Shown: positions 24,913 to 33,919 of the stretch, one piece after another
How the letters are laid out: the number at the start of each line of letters is the position of its first letter
Position numbering within the stretch: position 1 is the stretch's first letter
NCBI GenBank assembly: GCA_964343705.1
Contig: CAYFJX010000002.1
Location: forward strand, 124,001-188,000
Direction: 5' to 3'
DNA length: 64,000 nucleotides
From: JAUSFM01 sp964343705
GTDB lineage: Archaea > Nanobdellota > Nanobdellia > Woesearchaeales > UBA12501
Notes under the pieces: model-generated
Databases searched by the model: none
What the model was told of the DNA's origin: nothing
Seen by the model: the letters and a program-made list of their open reading frames with translations, nothing else
Program-made: the position numbers and the translations under genes

Positions 24913-25263
24913 ATGGATAAGAAAGGTGTTGTTAATGTCTTAACCTGGTGGGTTGAGATGGTAGCATTTATAGTTCTCCTAGTTGGCTTTGTATTCTCTA
25001 TTTTTATTCAAAGTGCTTTTGTAACGTATGTGGTTATTACCTTGTTTGGCTTGCTTGCCGGACGGTTTATCTATTACAAACGACACGGGTTTCCTTTTTA
25101 CATCATTACTATGGGTTTGTTGATAGGCTACGTGCTTGGCAGTAGGTATGGAGAATGGAAACTGATTGTGTTATTATTCTTGTTTAGCACTGCAGGAAGT
25201 TATTACATCCACCAACAAGGATTTATGGAAAATGTTGCAGCTGGTAGTTCAACAAGAAAATAG
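24913..25263 (+). CDS. Small integral membrane protein
   Basis: 116 residues with four predicted membrane helices (VVNVLTWWVEMVAFIVLLVG and similar), short loops and a short basic C-terminus. Not recognised. The start codon directly follows the stop codon of the M50-like gene with no gap, so translation is coupled and the two products may form a complex. Confidence 0.7.
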   Translation: MDKKGVVNVLTWWVEMVAFIVLLVGFVFSIFIQSAFVTYVVITLFGLLAGRFIYYKRHGFPFYIITMGLLIGYVLGSRYGEWKLIVLLFLFSTAGSYYIHQQGFMENVAAGSSTRK

Positions 25264-25289
25264 AAAATAAGAAATAAAATAAAAAAATT

Positions 25290-26444
25290 CTAAGCATTAG
25301 GTACAAATGCGTCAGCGTATGTGGATCTGATTCTCACAGTGTTTCCTGTTTGTTCAAGGTGATATGCTTCATCTCTGCTTCTTCCAGTTATGCGTTTATT
25401 CAGGGCGTATACACCCTGCTCAACTTGATTTAAAACTCCTGCATTAGAGGTTAATTGTTCAGTCACAGCTCGTAGTGCAGCCTGTTCTCCTCGAACAGTT
25501 ACTTCAGTCACAAGATCTGTTTCTAGAGTTGCAAGGCCAGTTTCTAGTACCCTATCCCCTCTACGTAAAAGTACTGAATAGCCAAAATTACCTTCGCTTT
25601 TAACTTCAAATCCTGTCATTGCAAATGCAAGAATCTTAGTTACTGCTGTAAATGCATAGCCAACTTTTTCTCCATCACATGCGTAGTCGTCAGTCATAAC
25701 TTCACTATGATTGCTACAGGTAACGTCATTCTCACCAAGTCGTTTTCCCAATGGTTTAAGCATATACCCCTCCTCCCCCATGACAGATCGTCCAACATGA
25801 CCACGAAGATGGCTTGCAGTAAGGTAGGTGAATTGTTCAAGTGCTGTTTTATCTTCAAGCAGTTCAATGTCTGCAACTTCTCGTACTTGTGCATCCATTT
25901 CACGTCGTGTTTTAAGTCCTGCAAGTCGTGCAAGCACTGTTCCATGGAGTCCAGCGTCAGGTATGTCTTTTGAAATGATCAAGCCATCATTTGGTAGTTC
26001 ATGTTTTCCTCCAAGAAAACCCCCCACACCCGAAAGCATGTCAACATAAAAGTATTGTTCAGGAGGAAGACTTTCAGCAAATGAAACAACAAGGTCACGC
26101 AGTACCATTCCTGCTCCATCAACTGATTTTAAAAGATTGTAATCAAGTAAGACCAGTCCAATATCATCATCACTACCAACTATCTGGTGGGCAATCTGAC
26201 TAAATAATGGCTGGTTTGAGGTTGTAATTTCTCTAACAGGGTAGTCTAAGAGTCGTACACCTTGTGCTTCAAGGGGTTTAAGTGCTTTTTTGGTTCGTAA
26301 AATATGGTCACTTTCATCATCTACTATAAGTACACTTAATCCGTCTACATCCCCACCTTGTACAAGAGCACCACTTGCTTGTACAGTTGCTATTTTTCCA
26401 AGTGTTGCCTGTGCCCCTTGTTGTGCTTTTTCTCGTAAGCCCAT
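25290..26444 (-). CDS. Response-regulator-like protein (receiver plus unknown domain)
   Basis: 384 residues. The N-terminal half (about 35-165) is a CheY-like receiver: LSVLIVDDESDHI with Asp42/Asp43, phospho-acceptor Asp101 in LVLLDYNLL, Ser138 in FYVDMLSGV, and Lys159 in GLIISKDI. The C-terminal ~200 residues are not recognised; no DNA-binding helix-turn-helix is obvious. The start ATG overlaps the stop of the histidine-kinase-like gene by one base (TAATG), so this is a translationally coupled two-component pair. Such pairs are scarce in small-genome archaea. The output is unknown. Confidence 0.75.
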   Translation of the reverse strand: MGLREKAQQGAQATLGKIATVQASGALVQGGDVDGLSVLIVDDESDHILRTKKALKPLEAQGVRLLDYPVREITTSNQPLFSQIAHQIVGSDDDIGLVLLDYNLLKSVDGAGMVLRDLVVSFAESLPPEQYFYVDMLSGVGGFLGGKHELPNDGLIISKDIPDAGLHGTVLARLAGLKTRREMDAQVREVADIELLEDKTALEQFTYLTASHLRGHVGRSVMGEEGYMLKPLGKRLGENDVTCSNHSEVMTDDYACDGEKVGYAFTAVTKILAFAMTGFEVKSEGNFGYSVLLRRGDRVLETGLATLETDLVTEVTVRGEQAALRAVTEQLTSNAGVLNQVEQGVYALNKRITGRSRDEAYHLEQTGNTVRIRSTYADAFVPNA

Positions 26445-28498
26445 TATGATCCCTCCGAAGTATCTTGACTTGTTTGTTGTGTAGTTGGGAATGAAATCTC
26501 ATATTGTATCCCATTCATCTCGCCTCTTCCAATGGTTAGTTCACCATTGTGTTGTGCTACACAATCTAGTATTGATTGCTGTCCAAGTCCAATCCTATTA
26601 TCATCTCCGCTTTTTAGTTTTCCTTCATAATGATCTTTGATTTGGTCTGGTGTAAGGCCAGGACCATTATCTTCATACAAAATTGTTGTTACATCTTCCT
26701 CATACACTACTTCAATTTTCATTGCGGAAGCATCAGCTTCCAAAGAGTTTCGTACAATATTTTCAACCATATCTGTCACCAAGTAGGGAACGCATATTTC
26801 TCTACGGTCCTCACCTAACTCATCCGGATCTGTAATCTTAATTGTGAGTGAAGGCTCACTCATGTAGCGTGATTCATCATCTTGTACTTGGTTATACCTT
26901 CGGGCTGAGCGTGCAGCTGCACCAACCACTCGTTCTGCTGTGGTTCTTGTCAGATCTGAAATACTTGCAGGGGTGTATTCTAATTTTCCACCTGAATACG
27001 CACGTTCTGCCTGCCCAGCGTTTGAAACAAGATCAGTCACTACATCAAGTGCCGCCCCAACGTCTTCAATTGCGGTTTGTACATCTCCAATATAATCCCT
27101 AATATCTCCTGCAATTTCTTGCATGTCCATGGCAAGAGCTTCATCTAATCCTTCAATTGTAGCCCACTCCCTTAACTGGTTTGCAAGCAGTTCAAGAAAC
27201 CCACTTTGCCCACTGGTTTCTTCTGTATTTCCTAATTCCACGGCTATTCCATATGCTTCTTTAAGGTCTTGCATTGCTCCAGGACCACTGCCTTTTAGTT
27301 TATGTGATACATTCATAAGAACACGGTCAAGTGCTTCTTTTCCTTTGTCAATCTCTGCTCGTTTATCATGTACATCTTCAGTTAGAGTTCTAGTTACTGC
27401 CATGGCACCAACAACTGCTGATTCACCACTACCACCATATGCCTCATTAGCAATTTTACGTGCAGCAAAACGTTTCCATATGGGGATTCCAGGTAAGTGC
27501 AGCGCGTACTGTGTTGCAGGCATACCATACACACGACCTTTTGGGAAAATAATTCTTCGTCCAACTTCAACATTGACATCCATGACATATGGTCGTGCTG
27601 CATCTATTTCAGGAATAACTTTTTCTTTGAAGGTAGCATCATCTTTTTTTGCATGCTCTCCTGACGTTACAAAAATAGCACGATAGAAATCATACACATC
27701 TGTTTCAGAAATTCCCAATATCTCTGCTACAGTTGTTGGCCGTGCAACAGGCGAAGAATCAATATCATGAATAATAAGGTGTTTGTCGTCTTTTTCACCA
27801 CCTTCAATATTCCAACCTAAATAACCATAATCTCCATAATCATTAAGCAGCTTTGCTAACGCAAATACACTGTGCGGTTCATCAACCTTCATAATTCCAT
27901 CAAGTCCCCATAATGCAGGTACTCCCTCAAAATAACCAACACCACCTTCTACTTGTGTCAGGTAGGGGTCATCATTGAAAATAAAATGGTATGCTCCCAA
28001 TATTCGCCGTTCAAAACCAGTAAAAAAAGAAAGAACACCTTTTGCAAGATCTGCCACGCCACTTTCACTCATGAAACGTAGTTCTTGCCCAAAGTTTAAT
28101 TCTCGATTAAGATCTTCACTTGCCTTAACAACCATACGGGGTGTTCCAGCTGCTCGTGCCACTACTGGCACAATACCTGGTAGTTTTGCAATTTCCCTGC
28201 TTGCTTCTCTGATCATGATGGGGTCGCGATCACACATGATAATCTTCATGTTTTCTTCAAGAATTCTGTACGTGGAGTGGTCAATATGGAAATTGCCATT
28301 TTCTAAATAATCAGTGTCAATCCACCTGTGCAATTCACCATACCTATTTGCTGCTAGCAGCTGCCCAGCGGCTGACCGTCGCTTTGCTTCTCGAACAAGT
28401 ACTGCAGCAGCATAGTTTTTAAGGTCTGGCTGTAGTGCCTTTAGAACAGCGGCGTGCTTAGGCAGTATATCTCCGTTAGCAGGTGGTGTAGTTGTCAT
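26444..28498 (-). CDS. Histidine-kinase-like protein with HATPase domain
   Basis: 684 residues, no membrane helix. The C-terminal ~150 residues are a GHKL/HATPase_c domain: N box VENIVRNSLEADAS, G1 YEDNGPGLTPDQ, G2 NRIGLGQQS. Upstream, LMNVSHKLKGSGPG looks like an H box, with His as candidate phospho-acceptor. The N-terminal ~350 residues are a large cytoplasmic sensor region I cannot identify; they contain DDPYLTQVEGGVGYFEG and HDIDSSPVARPTTVAE. Coupled to the receiver-protein gene downstream. TATA box TTATTATAAAG lies about 40 nt upstream on the minus strand. Function inferred as sensing a cytoplasmic signal. Confidence 0.78.
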   Translation of the reverse strand: MTTTPPANGDILPKHAAVLKALQPDLKNYAAAVLVREAKRRSAAGQLLAANRYGELHRWIDTDYLENGNFHIDHSTYRILEENMKIIMCDRDPIMIREASREIAKLPGIVPVVARAAGTPRMVVKASEDLNRELNFGQELRFMSESGVADLAKGVLSFFTGFERRILGAYHFIFNDDPYLTQVEGGVGYFEGVPALWGLDGIMKVDEPHSVFALAKLLNDYGDYGYLGWNIEGGEKDDKHLIIHDIDSSPVARPTTVAEILGISETDVYDFYRAIFVTSGEHAKKDDATFKEKVIPEIDAARPYVMDVNVEVGRRIIFPKGRVYGMPATQYALHLPGIPIWKRFAARKIANEAYGGSGESAVVGAMAVTRTLTEDVHDKRAEIDKGKEALDRVLMNVSHKLKGSGPGAMQDLKEAYGIAVELGNTEETSGQSGFLELLANQLREWATIEGLDEALAMDMQEIAGDIRDYIGDVQTAIEDVGAALDVVTDLVSNAGQAERAYSGGKLEYTPASISDLTRTTAERVVGAAARSARRYNQVQDDESRYMSEPSLTIKITDPDELGEDRREICVPYLVTDMVENIVRNSLEADASAMKIEVVYEEDVTTILYEDNGPGLTPDQIKDHYEGKLKSGDDNRIGLGQQSILDCVAQHNGELTIGRGEMNGIQYEISFPTTQQTSQDTSEGS

Positions 28499-28594
28499 TG
28501 TAGTCTGTAACCTATAGCCCCCATAATAACCACTTTATAATAACAATTCCTATTTAAGCATTATTGTACTGGAGTAAACTATTTAAAAAAAAGA

Positions 28595-28614
28595 CCCTAA
28601 AAAACACCTAAAAC
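28595..28614 (+). promoter_or_regulatory. CCCTAAAA-type repeated motif near the promoter of the adenylate-forming enzyme
   Basis: CCCTAAAAAACACCTAAAAC, 16 of 20 bases identical to CCCTAAAAAAGCGCTAAAAG in the hjc-histone intergenic region. It lies just downstream of the TATA-like ACTATTTAAAA (28579-28589), around the expected transcript start, so it is placed like an operator. Confidence 0.35.
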
Positions 28615-28640
28615 AGGTAAAAAGCAAAAAAGAGGGCCAT

Positions 28641-30170
28641 ATGCTTACTTCATTTATAGTTAAACACACACCTATACGACTCCTTGAATTTCTCGAGTAT
28701 GTCAATCTTTCTAGCTACAAAGGCACTAAATTCTTCCTGCAGAACATTCCTCCAGATGTGCTTGATCTTATTGGTAAGCGTAGGGCACTGGCTGTTTTTC
28801 AGAACTCTGCAAAAACTATTCCAGCATACAAAAAATTCTTAGCTCAGCACAAGGTTGACCCAGTTGAGATTAAGACGTTCAAAGATTTTTCACGCGTACC
28901 AGCAACAGACAAAGAAAACTATGTAAGCAAATACACCTTTCTAGAACAATGTCGCGGTGGCAAGCTTCCACGTAAAGGATTGCTTGTTGAAAGTTCTGGA
29001 TCATCAGGCAAGCCAACAAACTGGATCAAAGACCATGAGGAAAGTAAGGTGCTCCTTAAAGAGGTTGAGTTTGAGACAGAGTACCTTTTCAAAAAATCAA
29101 AAAACAAATACATTGTATTGAGCTGCTGGAGTCTTGGCCCGTGGACAACAGATATTAAATTCTGTTACTTTTTTGAACATGTGGGTATTGTAAAAAATAT
29201 TGGGCCTAACATTGAGAATGTTGAGGCAACCATAAAAAAGTTCGGACCGAAATACAAGTATATCATTGCAGGGTATCCTCCCTTCTTGAAAAAATGCATA
29301 GAACAAGCTAAGATTCCCTGGAGAAAATACAACATGCAGGTTATCACAGGGGGTGAAGGTTTTGTTAAAGGATGGCGAAAATATATGCTTTCTAAACTTG
29401 GCAAAGGATCAAAGATTTACTCAGCGTACGGCTCTTCAGATCTTGATACAGCAGTGGGAATAGAAACTCCTTTATGTATTTATATCAAAGATCTTTTTGA
29501 CAAAAAACCAAAACTAGTTAGAGAATTGTTTGACGCAGACGAGCCGCCCATGTTGTTTCAGTTTGATCCAACACTACACTACATTGAAAACATTGAAGAT
29601 AGAGACAAGAGAGAATTCTCAGTTACTAAGCTCAACAGTAAAATTCCCAATATCATGGTAAAATATAATATTCACGATCGTGGTGGAACCATGCGCTTTG
29701 ACGAACTAGTGACTCACCTCAAAAAGAATGTGAAAGGATTTGCAGAATCATACAGAAAACTGAAAAAGGACGCACTTAACCTTCCCTTCTTGTGGATAGG
29801 AGGACGGACTGACTCAACATTGTCAATTAATGGTACCAATGTATACCCCCAACAAGTAGAATCCGCATTGCTCACAAATGCAAAACTGTATAAGAACATT
29901 AACACGTTTCAAATTTCTAAAAAATACGAGTCAAAAAAGACAGTGCACTTCATGGTAAAAATAGAACTTGCTGAGGGTGTTAAGCCAAGCGCAGCACTCA
30001 AACGTTCCTGCCAGCAAACCATTCTGAAAGGCATGCAGTTGTACAGTAGGGAGTACAAGCAAGCAATGAAAGAGTTCCCAGAAAATTGGAAACCAATTGT
30101 AGAAATCTACGCACATCACACAGGACCATTTGAACGCCAAAGTATTAAGAATAAGTATTTAGAACGGTGA
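28641..30170 (+). CDS. Adenylate-forming enzyme, phenylacetate-CoA ligase/CapK-like
   Basis: 509 residues. The ATP phosphate loop of the ANL superfamily is clear: LLVESSGSSGKPTNW (near residue 120). Later motifs are QVITGGEGF, SAYGSSDLDTAVG (the YG(S/T)TE-like motif A5) and LWIGGRTDSTLSINGTNVYP (A7/A8 with the hinge). It matches the PaaK/CapK branch, which activates carboxylic acids as acyl-adenylates, often then thioesters. The substrate is unknown; CapK-type members act in polysaccharide clusters. It has its own promoter and stands alone. The conserved Glu after YGSS is Asp-like here (SSDLD), a mild variation. Confidence 0.85.
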   Translation: MLTSFIVKHTPIRLLEFLEYVNLSSYKGTKFFLQNIPPDVLDLIGKRRALAVFQNSAKTIPAYKKFLAQHKVDPVEIKTFKDFSRVPATDKENYVSKYTFLEQCRGGKLPRKGLLVESSGSSGKPTNWIKDHEESKVLLKEVEFETEYLFKKSKNKYIVLSCWSLGPWTTDIKFCYFFEHVGIVKNIGPNIENVEATIKKFGPKYKYIIAGYPPFLKKCIEQAKIPWRKYNMQVITGGEGFVKGWRKYMLSKLGKGSKIYSAYGSSDLDTAVGIETPLCIYIKDLFDKKPKLVRELFDADEPPMLFQFDPTLHYIENIEDRDKREFSVTKLNSKIPNIMVKYNIHDRGGTMRFDELVTHLKKNVKGFAESYRKLKKDALNLPFLWIGGRTDSTLSINGTNVYPQQVESALLTNAKLYKNINTFQISKKYESKKTVHFMVKIELAEGVKPSAALKRSCQQTILKGMQLYSREYKQAMKEFPENWKPIVEIYAHHTGPFERQSIKNKYLER

Positions 30171-30236
30171 ACTCTGTCTGTTCTGTATATAACCCTTACG
30201 TAACGTTTAAATAACTTTATTCTAACCTTTTTTTAT

Positions 30237-30479
30237 ATGGTAGCTTCAAAGCTTGGACGTGGACTTGCAGCAGCAGTAACAGCAGCATGGCTTGCACTTA
30301 CACCTGCAGCAAGTGAGTCACGACCAGACCCTAACTTAGTACCAGGTGTTATACTAGCTGATTCTCAAACAACCATACCACTGGACACCCCTAATTCCGT
30401 TGAATTCCCTTGTCAAACAACACCTTCTACCCAAATCCTCTACCACTGGACACTGGACATGTGCGCGCCAGATATATAA
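30237..30479 (+). CDS. Small putative secreted protein
   Basis: 80 residues. A signal-peptide-like N-terminus (KLGRGLAAAVTAAWLALTPA) is followed by an extended Pro/Thr/Ser-rich stretch with two Cys. Not recognised. A TATA box (GTTTAAATAAC) sits about 28 nt upstream, giving a leaderless start, which is the main support for reality. It ends before the leaderless promoter of hef and contains part of that promoter in its 3' end. Confidence 0.45.
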   Translation: MVASKLGRGLAAAVTAAWLALTPAASESRPDPNLVPGVILADSQTTIPLDTPNSVEFPCQTTPSTQILYHWTLDMCAPDI

Positions 30480-30480
30480 A
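30469..30480 (+). promoter_or_regulatory. TATA box of hef
   Basis: AGATATATAAAT about 28 nt before the ATG at 30503. It decides the start: longer in-frame extensions upstream would be outside the transcript. Confidence 0.55.
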
Positions 30481-30502
30481 TGCACAACACACTTTTCTAG
30501 CT

Positions 30503-32881
30503 ATGATAGAAACTTTTGAAAACAAAGGAGACTTGCATTTTTACCTGGAAACACCCAACCAGGTTGGCCTCCCTAAGACAGACATAAAATCGCGCATTCT
30601 TGACATTATGAAAGCACCAACAAAACCAACCACGCAAACACCCTCCATTTCCACACCATCCCAACCTATCACACTCAAAAACTTCACACCACGAGTCTAC
30701 CAACAAACAATCCTTGCACAATGCACCGATAAAAACACCCTAGTCGTCCTTCCAACAGGCATGGGAAAAACAGCAATTGCACTCTTGCTTGCACTACAAC
30801 GACTTAAACACTTCCCCAACAGCAAAATACTCTTTCTCTCCCCAACACGACCACTAGTAGAACAACACAAAACATCATTTCTCAAACAGGCGACCTTTGA
30901 CAAAGATGACCTCACTGTTTTTACAGGCTATGTAAAACCAGAAAAGCGAGAACAATTATGGAAAGAACGCAAAATCATCTTCTCCACACCGCAAGGACTT
31001 GAAAATGACATTATTAACGAACGAATAAAACTAGAAGAAGTAAGCCTGTTAGTGTTTGACGAAAGCCACCGTGCAACAGGTGAGTATGCCTACAATTTTA
31101 TTGCTAAACAATACATGAAAAAAGCTTCCTATCCACGCGTCCTTGCCTTAACAGCAAGTCCTGGAAGTGACATGGAAAAAATACTCCATGTCTGCCAGAA
31201 CTTGTTCATAGAACACGTAGAACTCAGAACAGAAAAAGACCCTGATGTTGCACCATACATTCAAGACGTAAAAATGCAATGGGTCAAAGTAGAACTACCA
31301 GAAGCGTTTAGGGCAGTACAAAAACTGCTCAAGAAGTGTCACACTACTAAACTTAAAGAAATTCAAAAGCTTGGCTTTTTACACCGAACAAAAATAGCAA
31401 ACACCAGAAAAACAGACTTGCTAAAGTTACAAGGCATTCTTCACGGAGAAATAGCCCAAGGAAACAAAAATTACAACGTGCTTAAAAGTATCAGCCTTGC
31501 AGCAGAGGCACTCAAAGTCGAGCACGCACTGGAGCTTCTTGAAACCCAAGGTATTAACCAGCTTGTATCTTACCTTGACAAGCTCCAAACACAGGCACTA
31601 AGCAGTACAGTAAAAGCAGTAAAAAACCTTGTTGTTGATCCAGACTTTAAAGCAGCACACGTAAAAACAAGAATTCTTGAAGAAAAAAACATTGACCATC
31701 CAAAGCTCAAAAAATTACAAGACATGATTACTAAGCAAGCAGCACCAGGAAAAAAAACAATTATTTTCACACAATACCGCGATACAGCAAGCAAAGTCAA
31801 AGACTTGCTAGACTCACTCGAAAACAAAGACATAACTTCTAATGTGTTTGTTGGCCAAGCAAAAAAAAGAGGAACAGGACTATCACAAAAAGAACAAAAG
31901 CTCATGCTTGAACAATTTGCAGCAGGAGAATTCAGCATTCTCATAGCAACAAGTGTTGCAGAAGAAGGCATTGACATTCCTGCAGTAGACAATGTTATAT
32001 TTTACGAGCCAATACCAAGTGCCATCAGGCACATTCAACGCCGTGGACGAACAGGCCGGCTTGAAAAAGGAGCAGTGCAAGTACTCATGGCAAAAAACAC
32101 CCGAGACGAGGGTTACCGTTGGTCAGCAGTACACAAAGAGCGACGTATGCAACGAAATATTCAAGAAATACGAAACAACTTCACACGACTTAACTTACAA
32201 AGTAAGCACGCGTTTCAAAATCAAATCACCCAAGAAAAAGATGTTTTTATCATGGTGGATGACCGTGAAAAAAGTTCCAAGATTGTCAAAGAATTACTTG
32301 ACAAAGGAATTAAAATTAGACTCAAACGTCTTGATACTGGAGATTTCATGCTTAGTCCACGTTGTGCAGTAGAGTTTAAGACAGTACCAGACTTTGTTGA
32401 TTCAATTATTGACGGCCGACTCCTCAGCCAAGTAATGCAACTCAAAAAAAACTACGACCGCCCCATTATTGTGGTGGAGGGTGAAGAAGACATATTTAGC
32501 CAACGAAAAATCCACCCCAACGCAATTAGGGGCATGATCAGCACCATCACCGTGAACTTTGGCATTCCTATTCTTTACACAAAAAACTGGAAAGACACTG
32601 CAGCCCAGCTTGCCATCACAGCAAAGCGCGAGCAGGAAAAAGGACTGCAAGACGCACCATCACGAAACAAAAAACCCTTGTCTGTCAAAGAAAAACAAGA
32701 ATACCTTGTTTCCTCGCTTCCAGGAGTTGGCCAAAAGTTAAGCAAGCCCTTGCTTGAAAAGTTTGGCAGTATCAAAAACATTATCAATGCAGACATTACA
32801 GAGTTACAAACCATCGACAAGATTGGTGAGAAAAAAGCACGAGAAATACAAAAAGTACTAAATGGAGAGTATGTGCAATGA
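30503..32881 (+). CDS. hef: Hef (FANCM/XPF-family) fork helicase-nuclease
   Basis: 792 residues. An SF2 helicase (Walker A LPTGMGKT, residues 83-90; DESH box LLVFDESHRATGE; RRGRTGR motif VI) is followed by an XPF-type nuclease domain and a double helix-hairpin-helix (LPGVGQKLSKPLLEKFGSI ... IDKIGEKKAREIQ). Hef processes stalled forks and branched DNA. The nuclease motif GDX(n)ERKX3D reads GDFML...VEFKTVPDF, with Asp614, Glu624 and Lys626 kept but Arg replaced by Phe625. The start is set by a TATA box ~28 nt upstream. The stop overlaps the next gene by 4 nt (ATGA). Confidence 0.93.
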   Translation: MIETFENKGDLHFYLETPNQVGLPKTDIKSRILDIMKAPTKPTTQTPSISTPSQPITLKNFTPRVYQQTILAQCTDKNTLVVLPTGMGKTAIALLLALQRLKHFPNSKILFLSPTRPLVEQHKTSFLKQATFDKDDLTVFTGYVKPEKREQLWKERKIIFSTPQGLENDIINERIKLEEVSLLVFDESHRATGEYAYNFIAKQYMKKASYPRVLALTASPGSDMEKILHVCQNLFIEHVELRTEKDPDVAPYIQDVKMQWVKVELPEAFRAVQKLLKKCHTTKLKEIQKLGFLHRTKIANTRKTDLLKLQGILHGEIAQGNKNYNVLKSISLAAEALKVEHALELLETQGINQLVSYLDKLQTQALSSTVKAVKNLVVDPDFKAAHVKTRILEEKNIDHPKLKKLQDMITKQAAPGKKTIIFTQYRDTASKVKDLLDSLENKDITSNVFVGQAKKRGTGLSQKEQKLMLEQFAAGEFSILIATSVAEEGIDIPAVDNVIFYEPIPSAIRHIQRRGRTGRLEKGAVQVLMAKNTRDEGYRWSAVHKERRMQRNIQEIRNNFTRLNLQSKHAFQNQITQEKDVFIMVDDREKSSKIVKELLDKGIKIRLKRLDTGDFMLSPRCAVEFKTVPDFVDSIIDGRLLSQVMQLKKNYDRPIIVVEGEEDIFSQRKIHPNAIRGMISTITVNFGIPILYTKNWKDTAAQLAITAKREQEKGLQDAPSRNKKPLSVKEKQEYLVSSLPGVGQKLSKPLLEKFGSIKNIINADITELQTIDKIGEKKAREIQKVLNGEYVQ

Positions 32882-33714
32882 ATAGGGAAAAAGGATTGGC
32901 AGTTTTTGAAGGGAAAGAGATACGGAAGGTGTGGCATCAAGGAGAATGGTGGTTTTCAGTAGTTGATATTGTGGAAATATTAACTACAAGTGACGATGCG
33001 CGAAATTACTGGAAAGTGTTAAAACATAGGCTAACAAAAGAAGGTTCTGATCAAACGGTTACAAATTGTAACCAGTTGAAATTGCAAGCTGAAGATGGAA
33101 AAATGAGGCTTACAGACTGTTTAAATACAGAAGGAGCATTCAGAATAGTTCAATCAATTCCTTCAAAAAAAGCAGAACCATTCAAATTATGGCTTGCAAA
33201 GGTAGGCTATGAACGAGTACAAGAGATAGAAAATCCAGAGCTAGCCCAAAAACGTATGAGAAAACTATACCAAGCAAAAGGGTACAGCGAGGCATGGATT
33301 GAAAAGCGAATGCGCGGCATTGCCATACGTGATGAGTTAACCAGTGAGTGGAGTCAAAGAGGCGCCAAAACAGCAAAGGATTATTCAATTTTAACATCAG
33401 AAATTTCAAAAGCAACCTTTGACTTAACACCTGGTGAGTATAAAAAACATAAACGACTAAAAAGAGAAAATCTGCGGGATCACATGGATTCCATGGAACT
33501 GGTGTTGAGTATGCTTGGGGAAGCAACTACAACCAAGTTAACCCAAACAAGAAATTCTCAAGAAATGCCTAAACTTCAGAAGGATGCACAAGATGGTGGT
33601 GAAATAGCAGGAAACACTCGAAAAGATATTGAGAAAAAGCTAGGTAGAAGTGTTGTTTCTCATGAGAATTATCTTGATATGCCAGAAAAAGTTAAGAGGT
33701 TAAAGAGCAAATGA
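32878..33714 (+). CDS. Bro-N domain protein (phage antirepressor/DinD-like)
   Basis: 278 residues. The N-terminal ~110 residues match the Bro-N fold: FEGKEIRKVWHQGEWWFSVVDIVEIL, a short helical repeat, then TEGAFRIVQSIPSKKAEPFK. The remainder (ERVQEIENPELAQKRMRKLY, EISKATFDLTPGEYKKHK) matches the longer Bro-N/DinD-type proteins seen in bacteria and archaea. Bro-N domains bind DNA in phage antirepressors, and E. coli DinD is damage-induced and inhibits RecA. It is coupled to hef by an ATGA overlap, suggesting a repair or damage-response link. Probably acquired from a mobile element originally. Confidence 0.85.
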   Translation: MNREKGLAVFEGKEIRKVWHQGEWWFSVVDIVEILTTSDDARNYWKVLKHRLTKEGSDQTVTNCNQLKLQAEDGKMRLTDCLNTEGAFRIVQSIPSKKAEPFKLWLAKVGYERVQEIENPELAQKRMRKLYQAKGYSEAWIEKRMRGIAIRDELTSEWSQRGAKTAKDYSILTSEISKATFDLTPGEYKKHKRLKRENLRDHMDSMELVLSMLGEATTTKLTQTRNSQEMPKLQKDAQDGGEIAGNTRKDIEKKLGRSVVSHENYLDMPEKVKRLKSK

Positions 33715-33860
33715 AGGTCAAAATTTTTAGCGGAGTTAACAGTCAAGTGCTTGAGGATCAAGTAAATGAGTTTATTACTGGCAAAAAAGTGGTTGACATA
33801 AAACTTACACCTGGCGCTGCTGAGAGCGAAGCAATGCATGTGCTGGTAATGTGGGGGTAA
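33711..33860 (+). CDS. Small protein, possibly Cse60-like
   Basis: 49 residues, starting on an ATGA overlap with the Bro-N gene, so likely translated by coupling. The sequence MKVKIFSGVNSQVLEDQVN followed by a FITGKKVVDIKLTP strand looks like the small Cse60 family (short beta-alpha-beta proteins of unknown role), although that link is made by eye. Third gene of the hef operon. Confidence 0.5.
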   Translation: MKVKIFSGVNSQVLEDQVNEFITGKKVVDIKLTPGAAESEAMHVLVMWG

Positions 33861-33919
33861 TTCTTAGTATATATACTCGGGGGAAAGGCTTATTAACAAG
33901 TTTTAAGTCCTCAAAGGGA

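Noticed and set aside
30410..30502. Longer N-terminus for Hef
   Set aside because: It would lie in the promoter (TATA at 30469-30480) and adds sequence unlike helicases.
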